Both the position numbers and the translations under genes were made by a program. This document shows positions 8,595 to 18,048 of a DNA stretch of 64,000 nt, piece after piece (position 1 is the first letter of the stretch; each line of letters opens with the position of its first letter). Source of the DNA: an uncultured Blautia sp. (GTDB lineage Bacteria; Bacillota; Clostridia; Lachnospirales; Lachnospiraceae); the NCBI RefSeq assembly GCF_947654165.1, contig NZ_CANTKB010000008.1, positions 62,001-126,000 of the forward strand, written 5' to 3'. Under the pieces are notes generated by a model, which had not been told where the DNA came from, ran no database searches, and saw only the letters and a list, made by a program, of their open reading frames with translations.

Positions 8595-9629
8595 TTAATC
8601 ATCAATCTGTTCTAATACTCGTAAGTCAGATTCAAACAGCAGTTTAATATTATTGATACCGTATTTTAACATTGCTGTACGTTCAATACCGATACCAAAT
8701 GCCAGACCACTGTATTCCTCGGAATCAATACCGCAGTTTTCCAGAACCTTTTTATTTACAATACCCGCACCCAGGACTTCAATCCATCCGGTGCCTTTGC
8801 ACAGCTTACATCCTTTTCCACCACATGCAAAGCAACTGCAGTCTACTTCTACCGAAGGTTCTGTGAATGGGAAATAAGAAGGTCTTAAACGAGTGGTTGT
8901 TCCCTCTCCATAGATTTTCTGTACAAATACATCCAGCATCCCTTTCAGGTCGCAAAGAGTAATGCCCTTGTCTACAACCAGACCTTCCATCTGGGTAAAC
9001 ATTGGAGAGTGGGTTGCATCATCATCAGAACGGAATACTTTACCGGGAGATAAAATCTTGATCGGCGGTTTTTTGTTTTCCATTACATGAATCTGTCCTG
9101 CAGATGTCTGGGTACGAAGTAAAAACTCAGGAGACAGATAGAAGGTATCCTGCATATCACGAGCCGGATGATCCTGCGGAGTATTTAATGCGGTAAAGTT
9201 ATAGTAATCGGTTTCGATTTCTGTACCTTCATATACTTCAAATCCCATAGAAGAGAACACATCGATCAACTGATTTCTCACCTGTGTAATAGGATGAAGG
9301 TTTCCGCTTTTTCTCTTTGCTGCGGGCATGGTGATATCAATTTTTTCACTTTCATATCTCTGCTGCAGTTCTTTTGCTTTTAATTTTTCATCCAGTTCTT
9401 CAAAGCATCCGGTTGCCCATTCTTTTAATTCATTGACACTCTTACCGTAAGCCGCTCTGTTTTCCGGAGCAATGTTCCGCATCTCCTTCATCAACTGACC
9501 GATTTTCCCTTTTTTAGAATCCAGGTAGGATTTTTTGAATTCATATACTTCTTTGGAACTTTCTAACTGTTCCATTCCATCCAGAATTTCCTGCTTGATC
9601 TGGGCAAGCTTGTTATTCAATTCCTGCAT
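8595..9629 (-). CDS. pheS: Phenylalanyl-tRNA synthetase alpha subunit
   Basis: 344 residues. N-terminal coiled coil (~1-95) for tRNA contact, then the class II catalytic core: motif 2 'GKVFRSDDDATHSPMFTQMEG', 'FTEPSVEVD' and motif 3 'GLAFGIGIERTAMLKYGI' near the C-terminus. It also contains the CFACGGKGCKLCKGTGW insert seen in many Firmicute PheS. First gene of the pheS-pheT operon, placed right after a T-box leader that reads tRNA-Phe charging. Confidence 0.98.
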   Translation of the reverse strand: MQELNNKLAQIKQEILDGMEQLESSKEVYEFKKSYLDSKKGKIGQLMKEMRNIAPENRAAYGKSVNELKEWATGCFEELDEKLKAKELQQRYESEKIDITMPAAKRKSGNLHPITQVRNQLIDVFSSMGFEVYEGTEIETDYYNFTALNTPQDHPARDMQDTFYLSPEFLLRTQTSAGQIHVMENKKPPIKILSPGKVFRSDDDATHSPMFTQMEGLVVDKGITLCDLKGMLDVFVQKIYGEGTTTRLRPSYFPFTEPSVEVDCSCFACGGKGCKLCKGTGWIEVLGAGIVNKKVLENCGIDSEEYSGLAFGIGIERTAMLKYGINNIKLLFESDLRVLEQIDD

Positions 9630-9654
9630 TGTATTCTGCTCCTTTTTATATTAT

Positions 9655-9918
9655 TATGGAAAAAGAAAAAGACCCCATCCCTAAAAGGGACGAAGTCGAT
9701 AATCCGTGGTACCACCCTTGTTCCTGCCGCACAAATGCTACAGGCACTCCAATCTGTTTAACGCACAGTCACGTCATCTCTTACTTTTCATTCAGAAATG
9801 CAGCTCCAGTGGGAATCTCAATACTTATCTGAACTGAGGAAAGCTTTCAGCCGGTGGCTCCCCCTCTCTGACAGAAAATAAATATCTACGGACACTTTCT
9901 TTGCCTTTTCCTATCTCT
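9655..9918 (-). promoter_or_regulatory. T-box leader of pheST
   Basis: The T-box sequence AGGGTGGTACCACGG is at 9704-9718 (minus). It is followed by the terminator stem GACTTCGTCCC / GGGATGGGGTC (9671-9697) and a T run. A TTC triplet at 9795-9797, in a purine-rich internal loop context, is a fitting specifier for phenylalanine. Uncharged tRNA-Phe would pair with the T-box and disrupt the terminator. The leader also occupies the whole pheS upstream gap. Confidence 0.93.
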
Positions 9919-9925
9919 GTACCCT

Positions 9926-9954
9926 ATTGTAGCCAGTTTCCCTGATTCTGTCAA
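9926..9954 (-). promoter_or_regulatory. Sigma-A promoter of pheST
   Basis: TTGACA (9949-9954), 17-base spacer, TACAAT (9926-9931), ending ~8 bases before the T-box leader. Confidence 0.9.
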
Positions 9955-9960
9955 GAAGTT

Positions 9961-10872
9961 TTATGATTCTTCTTTTTCCTCCTCTTCCTCATCGGATTTC
10001 ATAAACAGCTCATATTCTTTTCGTATGGTCTCTGCTGCGACCTGATGCAGCCATCGGAATTTTTCTTCAAAATAATGATTTACCTGTGCACCTAACATTA
10101 CAAACATCATACAAAAATATAACCATAAAAGGATCAGTACAATCGTGGTCATACTCCCATACATATTGGAAAAACCATGATTAAAATCCACATACAGAGA
10201 AAATCCAAACGAATATGCAGACCAGCATACCGCACACAACAAGGCTCCAGGAAGCTGGCTTCGAAACGTGGCCCTCCTGTTTGGAATGAACTTATACATC
10301 AACAAGAACACCAAACAAAGAATACTTAATGTAATCACTACTCTCATGCTGATGATCATGGCAAAAATCTGCTCCAATAAAGGAAACTGTTTGCTTAACT
10401 CCCTCTGGAGTGTGTTTCCAAAGACCTGCAGAATCAAGGTAGAAATAATCGCAATAATGAACACCAAGGTGTAAAAAACCGCCCTGATTCTTGTGGCAAA
10501 ATAATTACGTGTTTCCTGAATCTGATAAATAGAATTAAATCCATTGGTGAGTGCCTGAATCCCTTTTCCTGCTGACCAAAGAGCCAGCACTGCGGAAACA
10601 GGAACCACACCCAGTGATTTTTCATATACTTCCCACACAATTCCTTCAATAAACCCCTGGAAATGCTCCGGGCATATATACATAATGGCATGGATCACTT
10701 CCTGTCTAGTCAGGGGCGTATATTTCACGGAAGTCATTAAAAGGAGCAAAAAGGGAATAAAAGACAGTATGATAAAATAAGCAGCCTGAGCTGCATAAGC
10801 AGTTGCATGACACTTTCCCATGCTGTCTATGAACCCCATCAGGGTATCTGCTGCCTTCTTGAATCTTTTCAT
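9961..10872 (-). CDS. YihY/virulence factor BrkB family membrane protein
   Basis: 303 residues from ATG at 10872 (GGGAGATCGT upstream); the frame is open to 10902. Several hydrophobic segments span the membrane: 'AAYFIILSFIPFLLLLM', one near residues 130-155, 170-200, 215-235 and 240-265. 'SAGKGIQALTNGFNSIY' is characteristic of YihY/BrkB proteins, inner-membrane proteins of uncertain function once misannotated as ribonuclease BN. Acidic tail of poly-E. Follows spoIID by 44 bases and may share its transcript. Confidence 0.92.
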   Translation of the reverse strand: MKRFKKAADTLMGFIDSMGKCHATAYAAQAAYFIILSFIPFLLLLMTSVKYTPLTRQEVIHAIMYICPEHFQGFIEGIVWEVYEKSLGVVPVSAVLALWSAGKGIQALTNGFNSIYQIQETRNYFATRIRAVFYTLVFIIAIISTLILQVFGNTLQRELSKQFPLLEQIFAMIISMRVVITLSILCLVFLLMYKFIPNRRATFRSQLPGALLCAVCWSAYSFGFSLYVDFNHGFSNMYGSMTTIVLILLWLYFCMMFVMLGAQVNHYFEEKFRWLHQVAAETIRKEYELFMKSDEEEEEKEES

Positions 10873-10916
10873 ACGATCTCCCTCTATCTTTCTCTCGAAC
10901 AATCCCGGAAATTATA

Positions 10917-12323
10917 TCATGAATCCCGTAGATTGACAACCTCTTCCAGATTTCCCAACTCCACATCTCTGTAAAAATAAGCTAGAATCTCCTCATATGT
11001 TTTTCCGGCATTTGCCATTCCCTTTGCCCCATTCTGGCTCATCCCTACACCGTGTCCATAACCGCCGCCTGTAATTTCATATCCTATAAGACTTCCCGAT
11101 TCTGTCTTCTTTTCTTTCAGCGTAAAATACGCACTGGGAAGAAGCTTCGATCCCATGACCACTGAACCGTCTTGTCTGGTAATCTCCACACCGGACGGTG
11201 CCAGAAGAGAGCGAATATCATACTCGCTGTGAAGCTTTTTCTCTCCGCAATCCGTATGGAGTGCCAACTCCAGCACTGCCTCTCCCTCTCCTATGTTCTT
11301 AATTTCTATTCCATCTGCTCTGTTTACATCCGGAAACAAATTTCTTGCATTCTCTGACAACTTCTCCACAGATAAGGTCAGAGACCATTGATACCAGGGC
11401 TCTTCTGCATCATAAGTACAGGCCACACTTTTCAAATATCCGGAAGGCACTGAAGCCTCCCAGACTTCATCTGTACTTGTTCTCCCATGAGAAGTAGAAA
11501 AATAATATGCATTGATGGGCTGGGCATTGTTTAATAAAATCTGTCCTGCTGTTTCCAGCACAGCCTGGCTGCTTTCCGGAAACTCACCGCTGTTTTGGTA
11601 TACCTGAAAAGAAACACTGTCATCTACCTGTGCACCAAATTTTTCCAGTCGGGTTCCCTGCATCTGCACACAAGCATAAGTGCGGGCACAAACTGCCTGT
11701 GCTTTCAGTGCTTCCATGGGATAGGATGCCGGCATTTCGCTTGGCACCACACCACAAAGATACTGTTCCAGTTCTAATTCATTGATCATGCGAAGTCCCT
11801 CTTCATCCTGATATACAGTAATTGTCCCCTGATAGGAAGGATTTCCCTGTCCTCTGGAAAGAGACAATATCTGCAGCCGACTGCCCGCTTCCATAGGACT
11901 AAATTTCATACTTTCTCCGTCAAACAGCTCACTTCCCGGCCGAAGTTCTATGGTTTCCCCATTGGAAAGTCTTCCTGTTTTTGCCCCCTTGATCTCATAA
12001 TTTCCCTGTGCTCTCAGGGTAACAGCAGAATGATGATAACCTGCATATCCATTGGTCATCAGCAGTACACGGATAGTTTCCGATTCCTTCGCTTCCTTCT
12101 GGGGAACGCTTTCCATGGTTTTTGTCTCTTTTGGTATTTCCTGTTTCTCTACAGGAAATACATCTGCACGTTCATTTTCTTTGACCGCATACTCTCTCAG
12201 GATTTTCTGTTCTGCATTACTTCTTTTTTCTCCCGCCTTTCCTGCACACCAAACCACCAAAATCCCAAGAAGTGCCATGATTATCACCAAGAGCTTCCAT
12301 TTGATTTTTTGTTTCCAATCCAT
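10917..12323 (-). CDS. spoIID: SpoIID/LytB-domain protein (stage II sporulation protein D-like)
   Basis: 468 residues with one N-terminal membrane anchor ('LLVIIMALLGILVVWCAG') and an extracytoplasmic SpoIID domain: 'LEQYLCGVVPSEMPASYPMEALKAQAV' and C-terminal 'GYGHGVGMSQNGAKGMA'. SpoIID is a lytic transglycosylase that thins peptidoglycan with SpoIIP and SpoIIM during engulfment of the forespore. This copy is longer than B. subtilis SpoIID (343 aa) because of a ~100-residue linker after the anchor, so it could also be a LytB-type paralogue acting in vegetative cells. No strong ribosome site precedes the ATG. Confidence 0.88.
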   Translation of the reverse strand: MDWKQKIKWKLLVIIMALLGILVVWCAGKAGEKRSNAEQKILREYAVKENERADVFPVEKQEIPKETKTMESVPQKEAKESETIRVLLMTNGYAGYHHSAVTLRAQGNYEIKGAKTGRLSNGETIELRPGSELFDGESMKFSPMEAGSRLQILSLSRGQGNPSYQGTITVYQDEEGLRMINELELEQYLCGVVPSEMPASYPMEALKAQAVCARTYACVQMQGTRLEKFGAQVDDSVSFQVYQNSGEFPESSQAVLETAGQILLNNAQPINAYYFSTSHGRTSTDEVWEASVPSGYLKSVACTYDAEEPWYQWSLTLSVEKLSENARNLFPDVNRADGIEIKNIGEGEAVLELALHTDCGEKKLHSEYDIRSLLAPSGVEITRQDGSVVMGSKLLPSAYFTLKEKKTESGSLIGYEITGGGYGHGVGMSQNGAKGMANAGKTYEEILAYFYRDVELGNLEEVVNLRDS

Positions 12324-12362
12324 AGTTTAATATATGCGGTAAGATGCTGTTCCATACAGAAT

Positions 12363-12388
12363 CAGGCATCAGTTTTACCTGATGCCTG
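12363..12388. terminator. Hairpin between galM and spoIID
   Basis: CAGGCATCAG / CTGATGCCTG, perfect 10-bp stem. No long T run on the minus side, so termination is likely but not certain. Confidence 0.5.
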
Positions 12389-12411
12389 AATACTTCCTCT
12401 CTTTTTACCCG

Positions 12412-13476
12412 TTAAGCTTCCACAGAAAACTTGTAGATGGTCACGGTATCATATACCTCACCTTTTTTCAATACAGAAGACTGGAAACTCTCCTGGTTGC
12501 AGGCATCCGGATAATACTGGGTTTCCATACAGAAACCACTGCGTTTTTCATAAAAACGTCCGCCTTTACCTTTTTCATGATCAATGAAGTTTCCAATATA
12601 AAACTGCATTCCCGGCAGATCTGTGAATACTTCCATCACAATACCTGATTCTTTGCATACTGCTTTTGCAGCTTCTTTTCTTTCGCCCTTTTCTCTGGAA
12701 AGTGCATAATTATGGTCATAACCACCGCCAAAGATCAACTGGTCAAACTCTGCTTCCACATCCTGTCCAATGGTTTTCGGTTCTGTGAAATCCATCGGTG
12801 TGCCCTTTACCGACGCAATTTCTCCGGTAGGGATTGCCTCTGCATCTAAAACAGGGGTGTATTCCGGTGCATGGATCTGTACCACATGATTCAGCATGGC
12901 TTCCGCACCTGCATCTTCACCTGCCAGATTAAAGTAGGAATGATTGGTCATATTCACAATGGTATCTGCATCGGCACTTCCCTGATAATGAAGCACCACT
13001 TCGTTTTCTTCTGTCAGTTCATATGTCACTGTCACTGAAAAATTACCTGGAAATCCCTGATCGCCGTCCGGGCTAAATAATCCGAAGGTCACACTGTTTT
13101 TCTCTTCGTTTATATCTTTGACATCCCAGACTCTGGTACGATACCAGTCCGGACCACTGTGAAGGTTATTCTTATTATCATTTACCGGCAACTGATACTC
13201 TGTACCGTTTAATTCAAATCGTGCATTCCCAATACGGTTTCCATTTCTTCCAACGACAGCCCCGAAATGCCCCGGATTCACATAATATCCTTCTGCTGAA
13301 TCATATCCCAACACCACATCTCTTCGATTCCCATTCCGGTCAGGGACCAGCATATGTACCCAGGAAGCACCAAAATCGCTTACTGTCAGAGTCACCTGAT
13401 TTTTATTCGTAATCTCATACAGAAAAACTTCCTGACCTTCTTTACTTTTTCCAAATGCACGCTTTATAATTCCCAT
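12412..13476 (-). CDS. galM: Aldose 1-epimerase (mutarotase)
   Basis: 354 residues. GalM interconverts alpha and beta anomers of galactose and other aldoses in the cytosol. The family signature histidines are in 'NNLHSGPDWY' (~residue 105) and 'NMTNHSYFNLAG' (~175), and the acid end has 'GMQFYIGNF' and 'FCMETQYYPDACNQ'. No galactose operon surrounds it; it appears to be transcribed alone. Confidence 0.93.
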   Translation of the reverse strand: MGIIKRAFGKSKEGQEVFLYEITNKNQVTLTVSDFGASWVHMLVPDRNGNRRDVVLGYDSAEGYYVNPGHFGAVVGRNGNRIGNARFELNGTEYQLPVNDNKNNLHSGPDWYRTRVWDVKDINEEKNSVTFGLFSPDGDQGFPGNFSVTVTYELTEENEVVLHYQGSADADTIVNMTNHSYFNLAGEDAGAEAMLNHVVQIHAPEYTPVLDAEAIPTGEIASVKGTPMDFTEPKTIGQDVEAEFDQLIFGGGYDHNYALSREKGERKEAAKAVCKESGIVMEVFTDLPGMQFYIGNFIDHEKGKGGRFYEKRSGFCMETQYYPDACNQESFQSSVLKKGEVYDTVTIYKFSVEA

Positions 13477-13525
13477 AGTCCCTCTTCTCCTTCTATACTT
13501 AAGAATCTAATTTCTCTAAAAAATA

Positions 13526-13548
13526 AAAGCCCCTGTCATCAGGGCTTT
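13526..13548 (-). terminator. Terminator of the 6S-like RNA
   Basis: AAAGCCCTG-ATGA-CAGGGGCTTT on the minus strand, then TATTTTTT. It sits about 10 bases after the closing stem of the RNA. Confidence 0.85.
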
Positions 13549-13556
13549 CTTTTTCA

Positions 13557-13738
13557 GTCCCAGAATGCCGTTTCCCATTTTCTGACTCCTAGCCTAGGCC
13601 AGGTGGGCAACCGCAGCCTACCCTCTGTCTTCCGCTGCGTAATGACGGCCTGACATCAGATATGGCAATATAGGAATCCCGTTTAAAGTAATGTAGGTTC
13701 AAAATTAATGGGAGCCTCGTACATCCCAGGACTTTTTA
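13557..13738 (-). ncRNA. ssrS: Probable 6S RNA (RNA polymerase-binding regulator)
   Basis: The 390-base gap between pckA and galM holds a stand-alone transcript of about 180 bases. Its ends pair: GTCCTGGGATG with CATTCTGGGAC gives an 11-bp closing stem (with G-U pairs); CCCATT with AATGGG and CCTAC with GTAGG continue the helix inward, so the RNA folds as one long rod with a central open region. Length, rod shape, own promoter and own terminator are those of 6S RNA, which binds housekeeping RNA polymerase by mimicking an open promoter. The family call is from architecture, not from a covariance search. Confidence 0.7.
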
Positions 13739-13745
13739 TGTCTTT

Positions 13746-13774
13746 ATTATACTCTAGTATATGAAATTTTTCAA
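13746..13774 (-). promoter_or_regulatory. Sigma-A promoter of the 6S-like RNA
   Basis: TTGAAA (13769-13774), 17-base spacer, TATAAT (13746-13751); predicted start near 13738. Confidence 0.88.
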
Positions 13775-13813
13775 CAAAAAATACATGGTTTTTCCCAATG
13801 TTTTTACACAAAA

Positions 13814-13857
13814 AAGACTGCCTTCCCATGTTGTTATCACATGAGAAAGGCAGTCTT
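13814..13857 (-). terminator. Terminator of pckA
   Basis: AAGACTGCCTT / AAGGCAGTCTT stem followed on the minus strand by TTTT, directly after the pckA stop. Confidence 0.85.
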
Positions 13858-13869
13858 CCCTTAACTTGA

Positions 13870-15474
13870 TTATTTCTGAGGTCCGGCAGCTACTAAAGCT
13901 TTTCCGAGTTCATTTCCTTCGTATTTCTTGAAGTTCTTAATGAAACGATCTGCTAAATCCATAGCTTTTGTTTCCCATTCAGAAGCATCTGCATAAGTGT
14001 CTCTAGGATCGAGGATCTTAGGATCAACACCTGGTAATTCTGTAGGTACTTCGAAGTTAAAGTATGGAATTTCCTTTGTAGGAGCATTCAGGATATCTCC
14101 GTTTAAGATAGCATCGATGATACCACGAGTATCTTTAATGGAAATACGTTTTCCTGTTCCGTTCCATCCTGTGTTAACCAGGTATGCTTTTGCTCCGCTC
14201 TGTTTCATTTTTCTAACCAGCTCTTCTGCATATTTTGTAGGATGCAGTTCCAGGAATGCCTGACCAAAGCATGCGGAGAAGGTTGGTGTAGGTTCTGTGA
14301 TACCACGTTCTGTACCAGCAAGTTTTGCTGTAAATCCAGATAAGAAGTAGTATTCTGTCTGTTCCGGTGTTAATACAGATACCGGAGGAAGTACTCCAAA
14401 TGCGTCTGCTGACAGGAAGATTACATTCTTTGCCGCCGGTGCAGAAGATACAGGACGAACAATGTTTTCAATATGATTAATTGGATAAGATACACGTGTG
14501 TTTTCTGTTACACTCTTATCTGTAAAGTCAATCTTTCCTTCTGCGTCAAGAGTAACGTTCTCAAGAAGTGCGTTACGTTTGATTGCATTGTAGATATCCG
14601 GTTCAGAATCTTTATCCAGGTCGATAACTTTTGCATAGCATCCGCCTTCAAAGTTAAATACTCCATTGTCATCCCATCCATGCTCATCATCACCGATGAG
14701 AAGTCTCTTAGGATCTGTGGACAGAGTAGTTTTACCTGTTCCGGAGAGTCCGAAGAAAATTGCTGTGTTTTCACCGTTCAGGTCTGTGTTTGCAGAGCAG
14801 TGCATAGCAGCAATGTTCTTTAATGGCAGATAGTAGTTCATCATAGAGAACATACCTTTTTTCATTTCTCCGCCGTACCATGTATTGATGATAACCTGTT
14901 CACGGCTTGTGATATTGAATACAACTGCTGTTTCAGAGTTCAGTCCTAATTCTTTGTAATTTTCAACTTTTGCTTTAGATGCATTGTATACAACAAAGTC
15001 AGGTACGAAGTTTTCCAGTTCTTCTTCTGTTGGCTGGATAAACATATTTTTAACAAAGTGTGCCTGCCAAGCAACCTCTACGATAAAACGGATAGCCATA
15101 CGAGTATCCTTGTTTGCTCCGCAAAAAGCATCTACAACGAACAGTCTCTTGTTGGAAAGTTCGTTCTGAGCGATTTTTTTCAGTTCAGCCCATGTAGCTT
15201 CTGTTGTAGGATGGTTATCATTTTTGTATTCGTCAGATGTCCACCATACAGTATCTTTAGAATTTTCATCAACAACAATGTATTTGTCTTTAGGAGAACG
15301 TCCTGTGTAAATACCTGTCATTACGTTAACAGCACCGAGTTCACTCTCCTGACCAACTTCGAAACCTTCCAGGCCCGGTTTGGTTTCTTCTTCAAATAAT
15401 ACTTCAAAAGAAGGATTGTGTACAATTTCTGTGGTTCCGGTAATACCATACTGAGTTAAATCAATTTTCGCCAT
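13870..15474 (-). CDS. pckA: Phosphoenolpyruvate carboxykinase (ATP)
   Basis: 534 residues, family length. PckA interconverts oxaloacetate + ATP and PEP + CO2 + ADP; in gut anaerobes it often runs in the carboxylating direction to feed fumarate/propionate formation. Visible: kinase-1a loop FFGLSGTGKTTLSTDP (~residues 240-255), metal site 'GDDEHGWDDNGVFNFEGGCYAK', 'NTGWNGTGKRISIKDTR'. Single-gene unit with its own promoter and terminator; AAGAGG ribosome site. Confidence 0.98.
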   Translation of the reverse strand: MAKIDLTQYGITGTTEIVHNPSFEVLFEEETKPGLEGFEVGQESELGAVNVMTGIYTGRSPKDKYIVVDENSKDTVWWTSDEYKNDNHPTTEATWAELKKIAQNELSNKRLFVVDAFCGANKDTRMAIRFIVEVAWQAHFVKNMFIQPTEEELENFVPDFVVYNASKAKVENYKELGLNSETAVVFNITSREQVIINTWYGGEMKKGMFSMMNYYLPLKNIAAMHCSANTDLNGENTAIFFGLSGTGKTTLSTDPKRLLIGDDEHGWDDNGVFNFEGGCYAKVIDLDKDSEPDIYNAIKRNALLENVTLDAEGKIDFTDKSVTENTRVSYPINHIENIVRPVSSAPAAKNVIFLSADAFGVLPPVSVLTPEQTEYYFLSGFTAKLAGTERGITEPTPTFSACFGQAFLELHPTKYAEELVRKMKQSGAKAYLVNTGWNGTGKRISIKDTRGIIDAILNGDILNAPTKEIPYFNFEVPTELPGVDPKILDPRDTYADASEWETKAMDLADRFIKNFKKYEGNELGKALVAAGPQK

Positions 15475-15551
15475 TTTACGTTTAACCTCTTTTCTTCAAT
15501 AGTATTTCTTTCCGCATATAATACGATGACAACGAACGCTTCGTCTCTTGT

Positions 15552-15580
15552 ATTATACTAGAAAACCTTTTAAGAATCAA
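15552..15580 (-). promoter_or_regulatory. Sigma-A promoter of pckA
   Basis: TTGATT (15575-15580), 17 bases, TATAAT (15552-15557). The ~75-base leader contains a short palindrome ACGAACGCTTCGT. Confidence 0.85.
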
Positions 15581-15634
15581 TAAATAGTTTGTGAAATTAA
15601 TAACTTTTTTATTATACAATACTTTTTTATCTCT

Positions 15635-17128
15635 TTACCTTGCTATACCAAGAATATCCCGTACAACCTCAGGCATTGCATCTGATTCTGCAACTCTGTC
15701 ATGAAGTAAAGGTGCTGTTCTGATTTCCTCAATTGCTTTCGGAACCGGAACCTTTCCTAATTTCGATAATTCGTCTATCAGCTCAAAATCTTCCATACGG
15801 TCATACTTTTCATCAATCGCATTCATCACGCTTCTGGTAAATTTGAATGGGCTTGCGGTAGATGCGATCACTGTCTTTCTGGTATCTTTTGTTTCCTTCA
15901 CATATTTTTCGTAAACAGAAGCCGCTACTGCTGTATGAGTATCTAAAACATAGCCTGTTTCTTCATACATATGTTTGATCATCTGTGCGGTTTCTTCCTC
16001 AGAAGCATAATTTCCATAAAATTCCTGAAGTTTACCCTTCATCTCTTCTGTAATTTCATATTTACCGTCTTGATTTAATGCTTCCATCATTTTTTTGTTT
16101 TTTTCGGCATCATTTCCCGCAATCCGGTAAATCAAACGTTCCAGATTACTGGAGATCAGAATATCCATGGACGGTGAATTTGTCAGGACAAATTCACGAT
16201 TTCTGTCATAGCAGCCTGTCTGGAAGAAATCGTATAATACTTTGTTTTCATTGGAAGCACAGATGAACTTTCCAATAGGAATCCCCATCTGTTTTGCATA
16301 AAATGCAGCCAGAATATTTCCGAAGTTTCCGGTGGGAACAACAACATTGATTTCTTCGCCCTTTTCTATTTCGCCCTTTTCCAGTAATTTCACGTAGGAA
16401 TATACATAATAAACCACCTGGGGAACAAGACGTCCTATGTTAATGGAATTCGCTGAAGAGAATTGGAATCCTGCCTCTGCCAGCTCTTTAGCAAGTTCCT
16501 TGTCATTGAACATCTTCTTTACCCCTGTCTGGGCATCGTCAAAGTTTCCTGTAATTCCCACCACATAAGTGTTTTTCCCTTTCTGTGTGAGCATCTGCTT
16601 TTCCTGGATCGGGCTAACCCCATGTTTCGGGTAGAATACAATAATTCTGGTACCTGGGACGTCTGCAAACCCAGCCATGGCAGCTTTCCCGGTATCCCCG
16701 GATGTTGCAGTCAAAATCACAATTTCCTTATCTGCATGATTCTTTTTCGCTGAAGTAGTCATAAGATGAGGAAGAATAGAAAGAGCCATATCTTTAAATG
16801 CAATGGTAGCTCCATGGAAAAGTTCCAGGAAATATGCATTTTTCTTCTGAACTAACGGTGCAATTTCTCTGGTATCGAATTTCTCATCATATGCTTTTGC
16901 AATACAAACTTTTAATTCTTCTTCTGTAAAATCTGTCAGAAAACGGCTCATAACCTCATATGCCACTTCCTGGTACGACATCTGAGAAAGCTCTTCCAGT
17001 GAACATCCCAAAGTCGGAATAGAAGTAGGGACAAACAGTCCTCCATCCTCCGATAACCCTTGTAAAATTGCCTGAGATGCTGTTATTTCTTTACCTGTTC
17101 CTCTTGTGCTTTTGTACAATACCTGCAT
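15635..17128 (-). CDS. thrC: Threonine synthase
   Basis: 497 residues, the longer (class I) form with N-terminal 'YKSTRGTGKEITASQAILQG'. It converts O-phospho-L-homoserine to L-threonine with PLP; the PLP lysine is in 'LFHGATIAFKDMALS' and the phosphate loop in 'TATSGDTGKAAMAGF'. The rest of the threonine pathway is not nearby. Starts 19 bases after the SleB-like gene. Confidence 0.97.
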   Translation of the reverse strand: MQVLYKSTRGTGKEITASQAILQGLSEDGGLFVPTSIPTLGCSLEELSQMSYQEVAYEVMSRFLTDFTEEELKVCIAKAYDEKFDTREIAPLVQKKNAYFLELFHGATIAFKDMALSILPHLMTTSAKKNHADKEIVILTATSGDTGKAAMAGFADVPGTRIIVFYPKHGVSPIQEKQMLTQKGKNTYVVGITGNFDDAQTGVKKMFNDKELAKELAEAGFQFSSANSINIGRLVPQVVYYVYSYVKLLEKGEIEKGEEINVVVPTGNFGNILAAFYAKQMGIPIGKFICASNENKVLYDFFQTGCYDRNREFVLTNSPSMDILISSNLERLIYRIAGNDAEKNKKMMEALNQDGKYEITEEMKGKLQEFYGNYASEEETAQMIKHMYEETGYVLDTHTAVAASVYEKYVKETKDTRKTVIASTASPFKFTRSVMNAIDEKYDRMEDFELIDELSKLGKVPVPKAIEEIRTAPLLHDRVAESDAMPEVVRDILGIAR

Positions 17129-17146
17129 AGTGTTTGTTCCTCCTCT

Positions 17147-18013
17147 TTATGGGTCCGTATAAAAATCGTGTACACCGTGTCTAAACAAAAACTTTAGTTC
17201 CTCTTTAAACCATTTTATATTCTCTTCATCTGCATATTTTTCTTCCATAAAATACAATGCACCATGTGAGTAGTCTTCTCCGTCAATAGCACGGTTCACT
17301 GCCTCTCTTGTTTCTTCTGATACGGTCACTGTATAAATCCTGCCATCTGCAACAGGTGAAAATTGGGTACTTCCTCCAGACCGTTCCCAAACCACATCCG
17401 TAACATTAGACGGAAATTCGGGACTTTCAATTCTGTTAAAAATCACATTCGCCACCAGAATCTTTCCTTTCAGATCTTCTCCGCCTGCTTCTGCTTCCAC
17501 AATTTTCAACAGATTCTCATAGTCTTCATCTGACATAATAAGCTGGCTTTCTGAATATACAATGGAACGATTTCTCATCTCTTCAATCTTCTCTGCATCA
17601 GGTGCAATAAAATCCAGATGTACCTGAATCTCTCTTGTTTCTGCTCTCTGTCCTACCAAAACAATTTCAAAAGATGTTCCGATTTTGTTTATCTGTGTTT
17701 GTGTATCCTGGCTTAGAAGAACTCCTTGTAGGATGGATTCTAAACCATACACGATAGGATCTTCCGGCATTTCTGCGTCTTCTTCCAAGCTATTTTCTGT
17801 CACCGCTTCACCTTCCAGTGCATATACCTGATTTCTTCCTTTTGCATGTACACCATGAAAAGAAAATGCTGCGGCTGCCACGGCAATAGTTCCCATTAGA
17901 AAAACTGCCTGTTCTCTTCTGCTTTTTTTTGAAATCTTTGTTCTCTTTACCCAACCCATAATACTTTGTACCGTATACTGCAGACCAGTTAAAATAGCAC
18001 AAATTATATTCAT
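17147..18013 (-). CDS. SleB-like cell wall hydrolase
   Basis: 288 residues: N-terminal membrane anchor near residues 38-55, a linker, then a C-terminal hydrolase_2 (SleB) domain with 'IVEAEAGGEDLKGKILVANV', 'VIFNRIESPEFP', 'TQFSPVADGRIY' and 'HGALYFM'. SleB proteins are spore cortex-lytic or general peptidoglycan lytic transglycosylases; the catalytic glutamate is the E in 'VEAEAGGE'. The single anchor and lack of a peptidoglycan-binding repeat mean a vegetative or mother-cell role is as likely as germination. Contains an intact run of eight T at 17923-17930. Confidence 0.85.
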   Translation of the reverse strand: MNIICAILTGLQYTVQSIMGWVKRTKISKKSRREQAVFLMGTIAVAAAAFSFHGVHAKGRNQVYALEGEAVTENSLEEDAEMPEDPIVYGLESILQGVLLSQDTQTQINKIGTSFEIVLVGQRAETREIQVHLDFIAPDAEKIEEMRNRSIVYSESQLIMSDEDYENLLKIVEAEAGGEDLKGKILVANVIFNRIESPEFPSNVTDVVWERSGGSTQFSPVADGRIYTVTVSEETREAVNRAIDGEDYSHGALYFMEEKYADEENIKWFKEELKFLFRHGVHDFYTDP

Positions 18014-18048
18014 AGTTTTTCCCTTTAATTGATGTATATTTATTTGTA

